Positions 10,719-21,748 of a stretch of 64,000 nucleotides of DNA are shown in pieces. Under the pieces are notes generated by a model. The model worked only from the letters and a program-made list of their open reading frames with translations. It was not told the DNA's origin and did not search any database. The position numbers and the translations under genes are program-made. The DNA comes from Pteria penguin. Its lineage: Eukaryota; Mollusca; Bivalvia; Pterioida; Pteriidae. Each line of letters opens with the position of its first letter. Position 1 is the stretch's first letter. The stretch lies in the NCBI GenBank assembly GCA_035048485.1, contig CM068581.1:8259430-8323429 (forward strand), given 5' to 3'.

Positions 10719-11430
10719 CCAAACTAAGGAAAGTAAAAGGCTCCGATAACGTTTTTTTTTTTTTCATGTAATAAAATAGTCAAACGTCTTCTAAATAGAC
10801 AATATGATATTGAGATCATCAAAAGGACTATAGGTCTTGTATTTGGCCCCTCTATAGCCTTATGCAGACTTTTACTTGAACGTTGCATGCTGACTAACAG
10901 GGCGGTGGGGACTATATGACGGGCCTTGTCCAAACTTCTTTCAGAGGATACATGGTCCTGAACCTCGTCCCATCTGACTGTTAGTCGGTACTCCTACAGA
11001 TCTAGGGTCTTAGCTCGCTTTCAGACTGGCAGAGAACGGTTTATCATGTTGATGTCGCATATAGTTTTATACCATTATGCGTTTTACAATACCTTACGTG
11101 TTTATATTTTTATGACCTATCAATATGCGATACCTGTTGACCCTTGTTCTTTACATGGAGGATTATTTATAAATTTTTAAATGTACGTCCTTTGATTGTT
11201 CTGCTGTTACGGTGAGTGGGAAGATGGGCCCGTAAACCGGTTAACCACACCATTTGTTTGGCTTTTGTCAAATTAAATGACCGTCCTAAGTCGGTATCGT
11301 AATTGTACTACAATCAAATATTTTTGTAATGTGTTATATGTTCTAGTATATTATTTATATTCATGTATTGTATAGCTCCATGGTGACTTCTGCCACATAA
11401 CTGAGCCAGTAACTCCTCTTTTTTTTCTTT
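10719..11430 (+). mobile_element. PLE family 2, C-terminal codons and 3' UTR
   Basis: The plus strand opens with KLRKVKGSDN, as in the fragment at 5461-6032. Later it reads RTIGLVFGPSIALCRLLL and LTNRAVGTI ending in TGA at about 10920. A ~500-bp 3' UTR follows, ending in the segment shared with 8500-8665. Frameshifts occur near the poly-T at 10750. The 5' end joins head-to-head with the minus-strand PLE at 10718. Confidence 0.75.
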
Positions 11431-11499
11431 TTCTCTGATATACATATGCCAATATCATGTACTTTGAGCTTTAATACAAGGGATGCTCATGCTATACGT

Positions 11500-11888
11500 G
11501 TACAAACAACAACTGATGATATTAATCAACAAAGATCAAACCATGGTCATCTGAAAATAGTGAGTCGTATTGTAAAAATTTAGATTTACGTTGTATTAAT
11601 GAAATTTTTCATGATTTAACTCGACTTGATGTAAATGCAGTCAACAAAGAAGATATTGAGTGTCTTTTTACACGCACGGCAGATGTGATGTTAGAATCTG
11701 CAAGAAGAACGTTTGGTACACAAAAGGTAGACTCCAACAATGTACTGAATGACAACAAAAACAGTCATAATAAAGTTTGGTTTACATCTGAATGTCACAA
11801 AGCTCGTAAGGTGTTTAGAAGATCAAAACGCTTATGTAGAAAGTATGGTTCTCGAATTTTTAAAGAGGAATTGTGTATAGCTGAATTA
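11500..11888 (+). pseudogene. LINE fragment, region between endonuclease and RT
   Basis: Includes the ORF from 11685 with WFTSECHKARKVFRRSKRLC followed by KYGSRIFKEELCIAEL, typical of the linker between the APE endonuclease and RT of molluscan LINEs. Upstream codons (ENSESYCKNLDLRCINEIF) extend it. It is cut by PLE sequence at about 11889. Part of it is copied again at 12739-12841. Confidence 0.65.
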
Positions 11889-13691
11889 TCGCAACCTTTA
11901 AACCTTCTTAGTTTGTACACTAGATCACCGAAGAAATTGGGATGGGAAATTCTGCTGGATACGTATTTTTGAAAAGTTACATTTCCTAATTTAGATAAAA
12001 TGTCTCAATAAGATCTGTAAAATCTACCAAAAGTTTTCGAAGTTTATGATATCTATAACCCCGAGTAAGAAGATGTAATCTGAGAATTTTTGCATGAAAA
12101 TCCAAAACGTTAGTGCAGGTTCTAGCGAACCGAACCAACTGACTAATATAAATACCATATGATGGGAGTCTGGGGGACATCACCATCTAGATAACGGAAA
12201 TTTACATTAGGAAATCCAAAGTCGTCACGTTTATCATATATGTTGGTATGAATATTGTTGTGAATAATATTAATATTTAAGTCCAAAAATGTGTTTCCAG
12301 GTCGGAAGTATTGGCTTTGTTTATTTGAAGTTCAGATGGATAAATGTCAGTGATACCGGTATAGTTTTCAAACTCAGGGTTATCACAAACTAAAATATCA
12401 TCAAGATATCTAGAGGTATCATTGAACTTATCAATAAGGTCTAAACGTTTAGAGGTTTGAATGGAATGCGTAAAGTCTTTCTCATAACATTATAAAAATA
12501 AATCTGCTGTAAGTGGAGCGCAGTTAGTGCCCATAAGAATCCCAATAATCCGTTGATAAGTCTTGCCATTAAATTGGATCTAAATATTATCCATCAAAAA
12601 TGTGATATCATTATACAACTCAGTACAAGTCCAATATATATAAATATCATATTTTTGTTAAAGTCCAGATGTAACTGAAGTATAGATGTATGATTTAGAC
12701 TCTCTGTTGAAACACCAGCGTATGAGAGAGAGGTTTTGATCTGAATGTCACAAAGCTTGTAAGGTGTTTAGAAGATCAAAACTCTTATATAGAAAGTATG
12801 GTTCTCGAATTTCTAAAGAGGAATTGTGTATAGCTGAATTATCGCAACCTTTAAACCTTCTTAGTTTGTACACTAGATCACCGAAGAAATTGGGATGGGA
12901 AATTCCGCTGGATACGTATTTTTGAAAAGTTACACTTCCTAATTTAGATAAAATGTCTCAATAAGATCTGTAAAATCTACCAAAAGTTTTCGAAGTTTAT
13001 GATATCTATAACCCTGAGTAAGAAGATGTAATCTGAGAATTTTTGCATGAAAACCCAAAACGTTAGTGCAGGCTCTAGCGAACCGAACCAACTGACTAAT
13101 ATAAATACCATATGATGGGAGTCTGGGGGACGTCACCATCTAGATAACGGAAATTTACATTAGGAAATCCAAAGTCGTCACGTTTATCATATATGTTGGT
13201 ATGAATATTGTTGTGAATAATATTAATATTTAAGTCCAAAAATGTGTTTCCAGGTCGGAAGTATTGGCTTTGTTTATTTGAAGTTCAGATGGATAAATGT
13301 CAGTGATACCGGTATAGTTTTCAAACTAAGGGTTATCACAAACTAAAATATCATCAAGATATCTAGAGGTATCATTGAACTTATCAATAAGGTCGAAACG
13401 TTTAGAGGTTTGAATGGAATGCGTAAAGTCTTTCTCATAACATTATAAAAATAAATCTGCTGTAAGTGGAGCGCAGTTAGTGCCCATAAGAATCCCAATA
13501 ATCCGTTGATAAGTCTTGCCATTAAATTGTATCTAAATATTATCCATCAAAAATGTGATATCATTATACAACTCAGTACAAGTCCAATATATATAAATAT
13601 CATATTTTTGTTAAAGTCCAGATGTAACTGAAGTATAGATGTATGATTTAGACTCTCTGTTGAAACACCAGCGTATGAGAGAGAGGTTTTG
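11786..13691. repeat. 953-bp tandem duplication, two copies
   Basis: 11786-12738 and 12739-13691 are the same length and differ at only about 13 positions by eye. Each copy spans the junction between plus-strand LINE sequence and minus-strand PLE sequence, so the duplication happened after those elements were joined. The second copy continues without a break into more PLE sequence. Confidence 0.95.
11889..12738 (-). pseudogene. PLE family 2 RT, tandem copy 1
   Basis: On the minus strand, high to low, the motifs are GILMGTNCAPLTADLFL (RT motif B), then RYLDDILVCDNPEF (motif C), YPSELQINKA, and LPSYGIYISQLVRFARTCTN. The C-terminal DLVYKLRRFKGCDNSAI follows near 11895-11960. Stops and frameshifts break it. 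The N-terminal half is absent because the tandem unit ends at 12738. Confidence 0.85.
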
Positions 13692-14110
13692 ATTAAGTCA
13701 TAAGTTAGAGAGGTATCGAAAAATTAAAAATAGAAAAGTTATTAGCCTCAACATTTCTCAATGGGAATTTTTCAATGACTTCGTTAGCATGTTCGATAGA
13801 CAAAAAGTAATTGATGTTACTACTGCGAAGACAGCATTACAATACTTGATAACATGGTCTGTAACTGCAGTAAGAACGGAGGTAATATGTTTAGAGAGCA
13901 CAGTTGTTAAGCATGTAGAGCAGTGACTAGAATTTGATATAAAACTTGATTTATAGGGATTTTTGTTTAATTTGGACAGCCAGTACATTGTTGGAAGATC
14001 ATTTTTATCAATGCTTAAATTGAAGTCTCAGATAGTTTTACAATGGTCAGATAGGATCTTGTCTTTAAACAGTGGTATTACAACATACGTAGAAATAGAG
14101 TTCGATTTAG
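12842..14110 (-). pseudogene. PLE family 2 RT, tandem copy 2 with N-terminal half
   Basis: It repeats copy 1 (motif B, YLDD and the YGIYISQLVRFARACTN segment). Unlike copy 1 it extends upstream through MYWLSKLNKNPYKSSFISNS and SKHITSVLTAVTDHVIKYC at 13988-13758, the fingers region of PLE reverse transcriptases. Homology fades near 14110. The reading frame is broken several times. No GIY-YIG domain is recognisable upstream or downstream. Confidence 0.85.
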
Positions 14111-14536
14111 TTTTAAGAACTGTAATATAGTATATTTTTCAAACTATGACATTTCATGTACGATTATAGTCACACATGTATGACATTAACATGTCAGAAG
14201 TAATTTACGTTTCGTAACTTAAATTTGTACGTTACATCATTTTCGAAATATCACTACTATTTCATATATAAACGACCTCCTCTTATCCGGAATCGTATAA
14301 CATGTTGACAGATTAGCGTTTACCCAGCTCATCAAATATCATAATTCCAAATGTCTAGTATAAAGATGGTTTATACTTATCCTGTCTAAAGTGTATAATA
14401 ATGATTTATTTCAAAGTAATTAAGGAATGACTGTCTTTTTTCTAGGTTCATGGGGAATGAACTTGGGTGAGAAACAAACAAATCACGTGAACGCGAAGAT
14501 CTACTTCACACTTACAAACACAATGTACATACGCAT
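14111..14536. other. No recognisable feature
   Basis: AT-rich spacer between two PLE insertions. Confidence 0.4.
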
Positions 14537-14856
14537 ATAAAGATGATGGATAAATCCAAAGCACAAGTCCAAAAATCATAAAACCATAGGACATTCAAAA
14601 TCAGTGAAAATGAAAAACAAATGGAAAATAACAAAATATGTCTACTTGAAGAGCATATGTGAACCCCTGTGATGGAGTGAGATCAGGTGCCCGGGAGAGT
14701 GAGCATCTCCTGCTTGCTAGCAACACCCGTCACATATACCCAGTAGAAAGAGTCAGATCGTGTAAATTCCATATGTATTTATATATGGAGAAGTCGAAGT
14801 AGGTAACCTTCTAGTATAGAAGGTGTCAAATCTGTGTAAAATGATCGGAATCGGTC
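14537..14856 (-). other. PLE 3' UTR / downstream pseudo-LTR
   Basis: About 320 bp following the RT stop, nearly identical to 10077-10399 and 17936-18257. It contains the segment tgacgggtgttgctagcaag followed by gagatgctcactctcc. I do not find a canonical hammerhead core (CUGAUGA with GAAA), in keeping with Naiad elements. A possible imperfect stem lies between ggtg and cacc flanking that segment. Confidence 0.75.
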
Positions 14857-16243
14857 TCAGTCCAGAATATCATTTAAAAGTCTGGATAACGAGATATCAT
14901 ATGGAGTAATAAGAGTCTGGTAACGACCGTAGAATTTCCTCAGTGACGTTGCTAGTCTAGCACATATATAACCCTGGTTGAGCAGCTTAACTGTAAGTCG
15001 CCTAGCCCTCAGAACAAAGTCACTGTAATTTGAACAAGCTCTGGAATAACGTATTAACTGAGATATGAATACGCCGTATGCGGGCGATGATGGAATGTTG
15101 CTACTTATGAAAGGAAAGTTTGTGATAGCGAAATTGAAATCGTCACGTTTGTCATAGAGTGAGGTGTTCAATTGACCATTAATGTCGAAAGACAACATAA
15201 TATCTAAATAGTAAGTAGAATTACTACTTTCTGTGGTTTCTTTGACCTCAAGTTCACTTGGATAGATGATGCTAAGGTAATCCGCGAATGAAGGATTATT
15301 AATTGAAAGCAAGTCATCTATATATCTGTAAGTAAAATTGAAGCCAAGAGCCAATTGTTTTTTTCCTTGCGAAAGCAAAGACTGAATGAATTCAGCTTCG
15401 TATGAGTAAAGGAATATGTCAGCCAGAAGCGGAGCACAGTTAGTGCCCATTGGAATGCCGACAATTTGTTGAAAAACCTTACCTCCAAACACCACAAAAA
15501 TATTATCGATAAGAAAGTTCAACATCTGGATGACAGCTGTTTCAGTGTATTTATTTTTGGAATCAGAATTTTCCCTAACAAAGTAAGTTTTATCGTGGCC
15601 TATTACTATATATTTGAATTTGCGGTTTCCGTTTTTACTAGTAAATGCATTTTGAATAATTTCCGCTAATCTGTCTTTTAATTTCTGATGAGGGATCGTT
15701 GTGTAAAGAGTCGAAAAGTCAAAAGACTTGATAGAGTGAATTTTAGTAAAACTTTTTGATGTTAGATTTTCTAACAACTCTTTTGAATTTTTAAGGATCC
15801 ACATTTGATTAATTCCACTTCTGGAATATACTGTTTCGCAATATCTATGAAGGCCAGATTTAATTTCTGATAATATTTTTGTGAGTAGCATCGATACAGA
15901 TTTTGTGGAACACTTCGAGGAACCAGCGATAAAGCGTTGTTTGTAAGGATTTTTGTGCATTTTTGGAATGCAGTACAAATATGGAAGTTCTAAATTTAAT
16001 TTATTTGAGTCAATACCAATCGTATTGAGGACAGATTTATGATTCTCGAGTACTTCCGAAACCGAAAAGTTCGTGAGAGTATAAGTAGGATTTCCTGGAG
16101 CTGAATTTAATCCTAATTCTTTCACTAGGCTGTCAAAGTAATATTTCTTACAAGTAAATGTATAATTATTGGATGCTTTATCTGCTGGTGTAATGATATA
16201 ATGTTCTTGGAGGAAGGTAAGTTCTCTGACAACATCAGGATCT
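14857..16243 (-). pseudogene. Naiad-like PLE reverse transcriptase domain
   Basis: The 422-codon open frame from 16125 extends upstream in frame to about 16243 (through ITPADKASNNYTFTCKKYYF), so its apparent start is not real. It has PKMHKNPYKQRFIAGSSKCS (fingers), motif A SFDFSTLYTTIP (Asp at 136 of the 422), motif B GIPMGTNCAPLLAD (223-236), motif C YRYIDDLL (YIDD 268-271), and the PLE segment AYGVFISQLIRYSRACS. These RTs are related to telomerase and prime from nicked DNA. All catalytic aspartates are present. A one-base loss in an A-run near 16243 separates it from the linker. The ORF ends in TGA at 14857-14859. Confidence 0.9.
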
Positions 16244-17081
16244 TAAAAATAGATTCGAATCTGGTGTTTACAGAACATTGTAATTTTTTAATTTTTGATC
16301 TTAGCAGTACTGCAATAGATTTTATCCATTCCGAAAGAGTGTCGATCTGTACTTCCTCTCTTTTTGCCCATCGTGTGGCATATTCCTCGCAGCAGTTCAT
16401 AATATTCTCAAAATTTTGGCTCCATGTGAATGATCTGGGTTCTCTGTATTATGGACCTTTAAGTAAAAGTTCTCTTAATTTAGTGTTTTTAACAATATCG
16501 AGATCACCAGTAACGACATGGCCACAAGGAGAATATACAAAATTAGATGAGGAACATGCACACGATTGAGGATGGCATGCAGAGTTGCTAAGATCAAGAC
16601 ACTGTAGAAACCCTTTGTAATTATAAATTTTGGATGCAACTGATGGCGTGTAGCTATAGGAAATACATGGCGGATCTTTGTTTTTGAAATATGGAGGTAT
16701 TTGCTCTAAAACAGACTTATGATTTAAAATTTGGCCAAAATTTAAATAATCAATGCCTTTATTTGCAAATTTGATTTTGATGAAAGGGCGATTAGATTTT
16801 TCCATAGAAATATCTGACTTGACGGGACGAAAAAGTCTAGCGGTCGATATATCCATAATAATGCCATCTAGTCTATACTCTGCAGAGCTTATATCAGTAA
16901 ATATACGGTGTCTGGACGATACGTACATCTCGTGTAATTTTCTCAGTGAAATAGAATAAAGTTTTGTGCGAATGTGATGAAGGCCCAAAGGTTTATTTAT
17001 AAATGGCAAAAGAGCATCAAAGGAAATATTATGTATTTCAGGTTTGTTGTATTTGCGTGTACCATGACTTCGATGTCTCCT
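16244..17081 (-). pseudogene. Naiad-like PLE linker with CxC motif
   Basis: This region joins endonuclease to RT. In the frame 17009-16449 it reads LGLHHIRTKLYSISLRKL near the start and CHPQSCACSSS near the end; the CxC motif is at 16554-16562, followed by FVYSPCGH and TKLRELLLKGP. A TAA at 16449-16451 interrupts the frame where family members usually have a Lys codon, and reading resumes in the same frame (YREPRSFTWSQNF). A TAG at 17082-17084 separates it from the endonuclease, again with the frame kept (RRHRSHGTRKYN follows). The CxC linker is a published hallmark of N-terminal-endonuclease PLEs. Confidence 0.85.
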
Positions 17082-17990
17082 CTAGCTTTTGTTGAATAAA
17101 CCGAGTACGTTAACTGATTGACACGCAGGACTAGTGAGGTTACCAATACTACTAATATTGTCATTGCATCCATAGGGCGAAGCAGTGCCGAGACGTCTTA
17201 TCCAGTATTCTTCTCTTTTCCGACGAGAAGGAGTGCTCAAATTGGCATTATTTGTGGGGTGATATATTTTTTCTATAATTCTAATTGTCATTGAGAGAAT
17301 AGAGTGGTCAGGCTGGTTGAAGTGGCGATAGAGTAATTGGTTTCCGCCACAATTTATTTTGGACCTGTGACCTGATACTCTTGTACGGAGTTGTCCCTTT
17401 GTCTCTCCAACATATATTAACCCACAGAGTGAACACTCAATACCGTATACAATATTTGAACTCTTACAATTCAAATGGTCAAAACTATGCGTATGAAAGG
17501 TATGTTTAGTTAAATTACTCGAAAAAGAATTGTCTGTAATTAAGATGTTGCAAGTTTTGCAATTTTTTGGTCCCGCATTTAGATATTTCACAATCATAAG
17601 GGGAGAATTGGTAATCTTTAATTACGTCAACTAGTTTAACCTTACAGGGCTTGATGTTTATGAAGCTATCCGCATGTTGATACCAGAGTTCATTATTAGT
17701 GCTTACCACAAATGTTTGATTTCTAACGTCATTTAAGATAATATTGGGGACACCTAAGTTAACTGCTATGCACGTGTCCTTGCACATTGCAGTTTGAGGC
17801 CTTTTTATAATGGGCGACGCCTCAGCCACTATGGTTTTCTTATTAATATTATCCATATATATATAAAGGACTGCCCGACAAGTGTCCTCGGGAACAAATT
17901 GTCCACCAGCAGTGACACATGGACAGTTGTTGAAATGTAAAGATGATGGATAAATCCAAAGCACAAGTCCAAAAATCATAAAACCAGAGG
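17082..17990 (-). pseudogene. Naiad-like PLE N-terminal region with GIY-YIG endonuclease
   Basis: The frame 17994-17515 contains the N-terminal region (CPCVTAGGQFVPEDTC, then ELWYQHADSFINIKPCKVK), followed by the Cys pair before the nuclease. A one-base gain in an A-run near 17565 shifts to the frame 17597-17082. That frame holds CKTCN, KHTFHTHSFDH (CCHH-type zinc ligands), then NIVYGIECSLCGLIYVGET, the GIY-YIG core. RTRVSGHRSK supplies the conserved Arg/His and RRKREEYWIRRL the catalytic Glu. GIY-YIG nucleases nick the target DNA. The position upstream of the RT is the unusual feature. The true start codon is uncertain because the upstream pseudo-LTR runs into the frame. Confidence 0.85.
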
Positions 17991-18356
17991 ACATACAAAA
18001 TCAGTGAAAATGAAAAACAAATGGAAAATAACAAAATATGTCTACTTGAAGAGCATATGTGAACCCCTGTGATGGAGTGAGATCAGGTGCCCGGGGAGAG
18101 TGAGCATCTTCTGCTTGCTAGCAACACCCGTCACATATACCCAGTAGAAAGAGTCAGATCGTGTAAATTCCATATGTATTTATATATGGAGAAGTCGAAG
18201 TAGGTAACCTTCTAGTATAGAAGGTGTCAAATCTGTGTAAAATGATCGGAATCGGTCTCAGTCCAGAATATCATTTAAAAGTCTGGATAACGAGATATCA
18301 TATGGAGTAATAAGAGTCTGGTAACGACCATAAAACTTCCTCAGTGACGTTGCTAG
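17936..18356 (-). mobile_element. Upstream partial PLE copy (5' pseudo-LTR)
   Basis: Encodes LATSLRKFYGRYQTLITPYD and the RT C terminus, followed by the 3' UTR, then runs directly into the 5' end of the full copy at about 17936. Truncated at 18356. Confidence 0.85.
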
Positions 18357-19922
18357 TCTAACACGTTTATTCTGAAACACACAGCTTATCAATAAAAAGG
18401 AAATACGTAAGTTAAAGTATAATTTATTAACTGCCAAGAAGAAGATGAATGCGAGGGAAAAAAAGGAAATTGGGGGGATTATACCATCAGAGATATTATG
18501 CCCTCCTCTTGTAATTAAAAGTATCATAACAGGTATTAATTATGATTTATAAATTTCAGAATTGAAATATAAACTGCATGGTACTTACTGATATACAGTA
18601 AAACACATATAATCATGCATTATTATTTCATTAAAGATTAATATTAATCGGTGATGTTACTAAGCCAAGTTATGTTGACTCGAGTGGCTTCAAGCATAAA
18701 TATACGAGGGAGGAGATGAGGTTCCAAATCAAATGTTACAAACATACTTTAGATCTGCCATTTGATAGACTGAAATAATATGCATAATGTATTTCAACTA
18801 AATTCAGGCCAAACATGACCAAATGCAGTTCTTGCTTATGTAATTATTTAAATAATCAAACATCCGCTACTAAAAAAATGGTTAGAAAATATTAAACGAT
18901 TTATTGATGTACTATATTCCATTTCTTTTTATCCGTTAATAACACTTACACTGCAGACTATGGTATATGACAGTTTCTCGTTCGAACGAGAGAAAAAAAA
19001 TTTTTTCTTCTTTAAAATTGCTCGAAAACGGCTTCGTAATTACAATATATATTTTGTGTTTCAGGTGAGGAGATTGATTGCTAACAGGGAAATGGTATGG
19101 GGCTGTCCCATTATATCATTGTTTTTCGTGTTCAAGTGTACATTCTATTATTATCATGCTTTGTGTGCAGGTCAGTGGTGATTTGTGTCATATAGCTTTG
19201 TCAGATGTCTTCTGTTTTCTCTTCAATGTTTCATGTTGAGAGGTTTGCCTTAATGTTAATTATTGATGTACATGATTCTGAAAATATTTATAAAATACGC
19301 GTTTTTAAGTGAAATGTCATTAATTTTGCCCACAAATAAGTGATAATGTTATAGTGAATAGCAATAACAACTTTGTGTTTGTTATTTCTCGGAAAAGAAA
19401 AGTTACATTATGACAGAATCGTATAATCAATAAGTGTATTGTAGTATAATGTAATTTACGTTATCAAATAATTTTTCACTGTTTTATATTAAACTGAATT
19501 ACAAAAGACGTCATTTTAATTTGCACGAATCCTTGCAGTATACCGTACCACTATGTATATCATGTTAGATTCTATAGTCAAGCCTTTGTTGAAAACTGAA
19601 AGTCTCTGAAATAAATTACATATATAGTCTAAGTCATATGTGTTCTGAATGATTTTATCATTATCGTTTGAATATGAGTTCCGAAATTTGTTGTGTTTAA
19701 AGTTGGAACCTTTCTCTGCAAAATGAAAGCAATTGTCTGGACATTCCTTTCAACCTTTTCTTTCAACTTCAACAATGGAAACGGGCTAATTAAGGGAGAA
19801 CTTGGCTGGTAGGTTGACATGTAAAGCTCTAAGCACATCCCTCACTCCAAAGTCCATAATTTTATCCAGGAGTAATGTGATTTTTCAACATGATAAGTAT
19901 AAGGGTTGATATTGATTTCGAA
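18357..19922. other. 1.6-kb region without recognisable features
   Basis: Very AT-rich. Short ORFs such as the one at 18960-19181 lack family motifs. I see no exon with convincing splice sites. Confidence 0.4.
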
Positions 19923-20016
19923 ATCAACATCCGAGATGTCAAAACATCAACATCCGAGATATCAAAACATCAACATTCGAGTTGTCAAAACATTCAACAT
20001 CCGAGATGTCAAAACA
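19923..20016 (+). repeat. 22-bp minisatellite, 4 copies
   Basis: Unit atcaacatccgagatgtcaa plus aac, with small variations between copies. Confidence 0.9.
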
Positions 20017-20576
20017 GTTGTCCTCGTGCGACGTCAAGCAAGGGGCACATAACTCATGTCGTTTGTCGCCTTTTTCAAATACTGCAAGCGGTGCACTTCC
20101 ATAATTTTTGTAGTGCTAACACTATATTTGTAATTTTGATTTTTTTAATATGAATTCGTATTTGATTAACAGTTTTTAAGTGTTCACATCACCATTCAAA
20201 CAGTTTTTGTCTTCCTTGACATTACCTTCACGTGCCAATCTATTGAGTCCACTACCCTTCCCTATATTCATTCAAGTCAACGAATCTGAGGGATTCATTG
20301 CACACTGCTTTTTCAGTGATCATGATATATTCAAGTATCGTAATTTTGTTAAGATTTGTTGTATTTGTTTTAGTTTTCAAGCAAAGTTCAAGCTAAATTG
20401 AGCTAAAGCTTTCACTTTCTGTCACGCCTCCGAAGAAACACGACTTATATGAAGTAGAAACCACTTCCTTTATCTATACATATGGTAGGGGTCAACTCTT
20501 GGGGGAAAATGAATTGCATGTGATACGTGTTCCTTCGAATACTCTAGTTCATCTATAAAAGTATGTACTTTGTAAA

Positions 20577-20752
20577 TGTGGTGGTGGTGGTGGATTTGGT
20601 GTTTTACGTCGCTTTCAACAATTTTTCAGTTATATCGCGACATGGAAGCAGGAGGTTACCAACCTCTTAAACATAGTGGCGCAACCCGGGAATCGAACCC
20701 GGATCGTCGGCGCCGCAAGCCAAGCGCTTAACCACTACACCATGCCTGCCCC
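20577..20752 (-). mobile_element. tRNA-derived SINE (family 2)
   Basis: On the minus strand the head reads ggggcaggcatggtgtagtg (A box) then cgggttcgattcccgggttg (B box). The body has ggttggtaacctcctgcttc and the tail ends aagcgacgtaaaacacc plus (cca)n. It shares the motif acgtaaaac with family 1 near the 3' end but differs otherwise. Fragments occur at 21389-21446 and 24362-24472. Confidence 0.85.
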
Positions 20753-21158
20753 ACTTTGTAAATGACATTAACAATAACATATATGTATTTCTTGACGTGT
20801 ATACTTTTGCTTATTATATTTATTTAGAAATGAATGTTGGAAAATGGCACAAGTACATAAACCCGTTTTTCTTTACAAATCAGTAAAAAATAATCGCGTA
20901 CCAATCTATTGAGGCCACAGTCTTTCGTTTGGTTTAGAACAACGGAAATGGAACCATGGTTGACACCAGTGTAACGGAAACAAAACCATGGATTGCGACG
21001 ATGTACGACATGATGTTATTACCATTGTAGATCTAGCTTTTCTTTCCAAATGCATTAGAATTTTTATACTTGGACAACTCAGTGGAAATGGTATACCAAT
21101 GAAAAAAATTGTTTGAGTTTCCCACTCTGATTCACACCGGGATACCCATTCAGTGGCG
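20753..21158. other. No recognisable feature
   Basis: AT-rich spacer before the long inverted-repeat transposon. Confidence 0.4.
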
Positions 21159-21164
21159 TAGCTT

Positions 21165-21748
21165 TATGGAAGGGGATTTGGGTCACAATTCTATGTGTCC
21201 TACTGGTAGTTCAATTTCCATCCTGACTTCGTGCATTTATCATTATTACATGCTATGTCACTTCATTCAATGTCGATTCGTCTTCATTGTAATCGTACTT
21301 GATACAAAAGCCTGCTTACTACTGACTGTGGATTGATTGCATTCTCCGTCCTTCTTTCTTCTTAATGCTATGCATATTATTGTTTAATTGGTTGGTTGGT
21401 TGATTGGTGTTTTACGTCGCTTTCAACAATATTTCAGTTATATATTATTATTGTTTAATCCCATGTACATTTTATCAACATCTTTATGCAATTCATACTT
21501 CCCACATTCTCATGACAGTCATTTTATTCCTATCTATAAAAATTTATTGGTAAAATTGTTTAAATTGACAGTTCGATCTTTCAAAATATCAACAAGCATT
21601 TGTTGACATAACAACAAGCATTAGTTAGCATAGCAACAAGCATTAGCACGAATATAGGTTCGCATTTTGACAACAGGCGGCGTTCTGAGCGAAATCACGA
21701 GACTTCTTAGACGGTCCCTACACAAGGAAAATCGAAAGTAAAAATAGA
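21165..21748 (+). repeat. Left terminal inverted repeat
   Basis: It matches the inverse of 26435-26948. It is longer than the right arm only because of a 71-bp SINE insertion with its target duplication. Its inner boundary is at about aaaaataga (21740-21748). Confidence 0.88.
21389..21446 (-). mobile_element. SINE family 2, truncated, with 13-bp target duplication
   Basis: A 58-bp 3' fragment (tail tggttggttggttgattggt, then tttacgtcgctttcaac). The direct repeat attattgtttaat lies at 21376-21388 and 21447-21459. The right arm of the host transposon lacks it, so it inserted after the transposon was formed. Confidence 0.9.

Larger units (their letters stand above)
14537..18356 (-). mobile_element. 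Naiad-like Penelope element with pseudo-LTR
   Basis: On the minus strand the order is: a 5'-truncated partial copy (18356-17936: about 33 RT codons plus 3' UTR), then a nearly full-length copy with N-terminal GIY-YIG endonuclease, a CxC linker, RT and 3' UTR ending at about 14537. The ~320-bp 3' UTR is nearly identical at both ends. This tandem pseudo-LTR layout is known for PLEs. An N-terminal endonuclease with a CxC linker is known for the Naiad/Chlamys clade, whereas canonical PLEs have the endonuclease at the C terminus. Two in-frame stops (TAG, TAA) and two homopolymer frameshifts break this copy, so decay is mild. Confidence 0.85.

Noticed and set aside
14537..14780. Possible SECIS or hammerhead ribozyme in the PLE 3' UTR
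   Set aside because: A gtgac...tgat pair around ggtg/cacc loosely recalls a SECIS quartet, but the lower stem does not pair by eye, and no CUGAUGA/GAAA hammerhead core is present. A structure search would be needed.
18960..19181. ORF with possible splice-like boundaries
   Set aside because: No domain signal and no partner exon.
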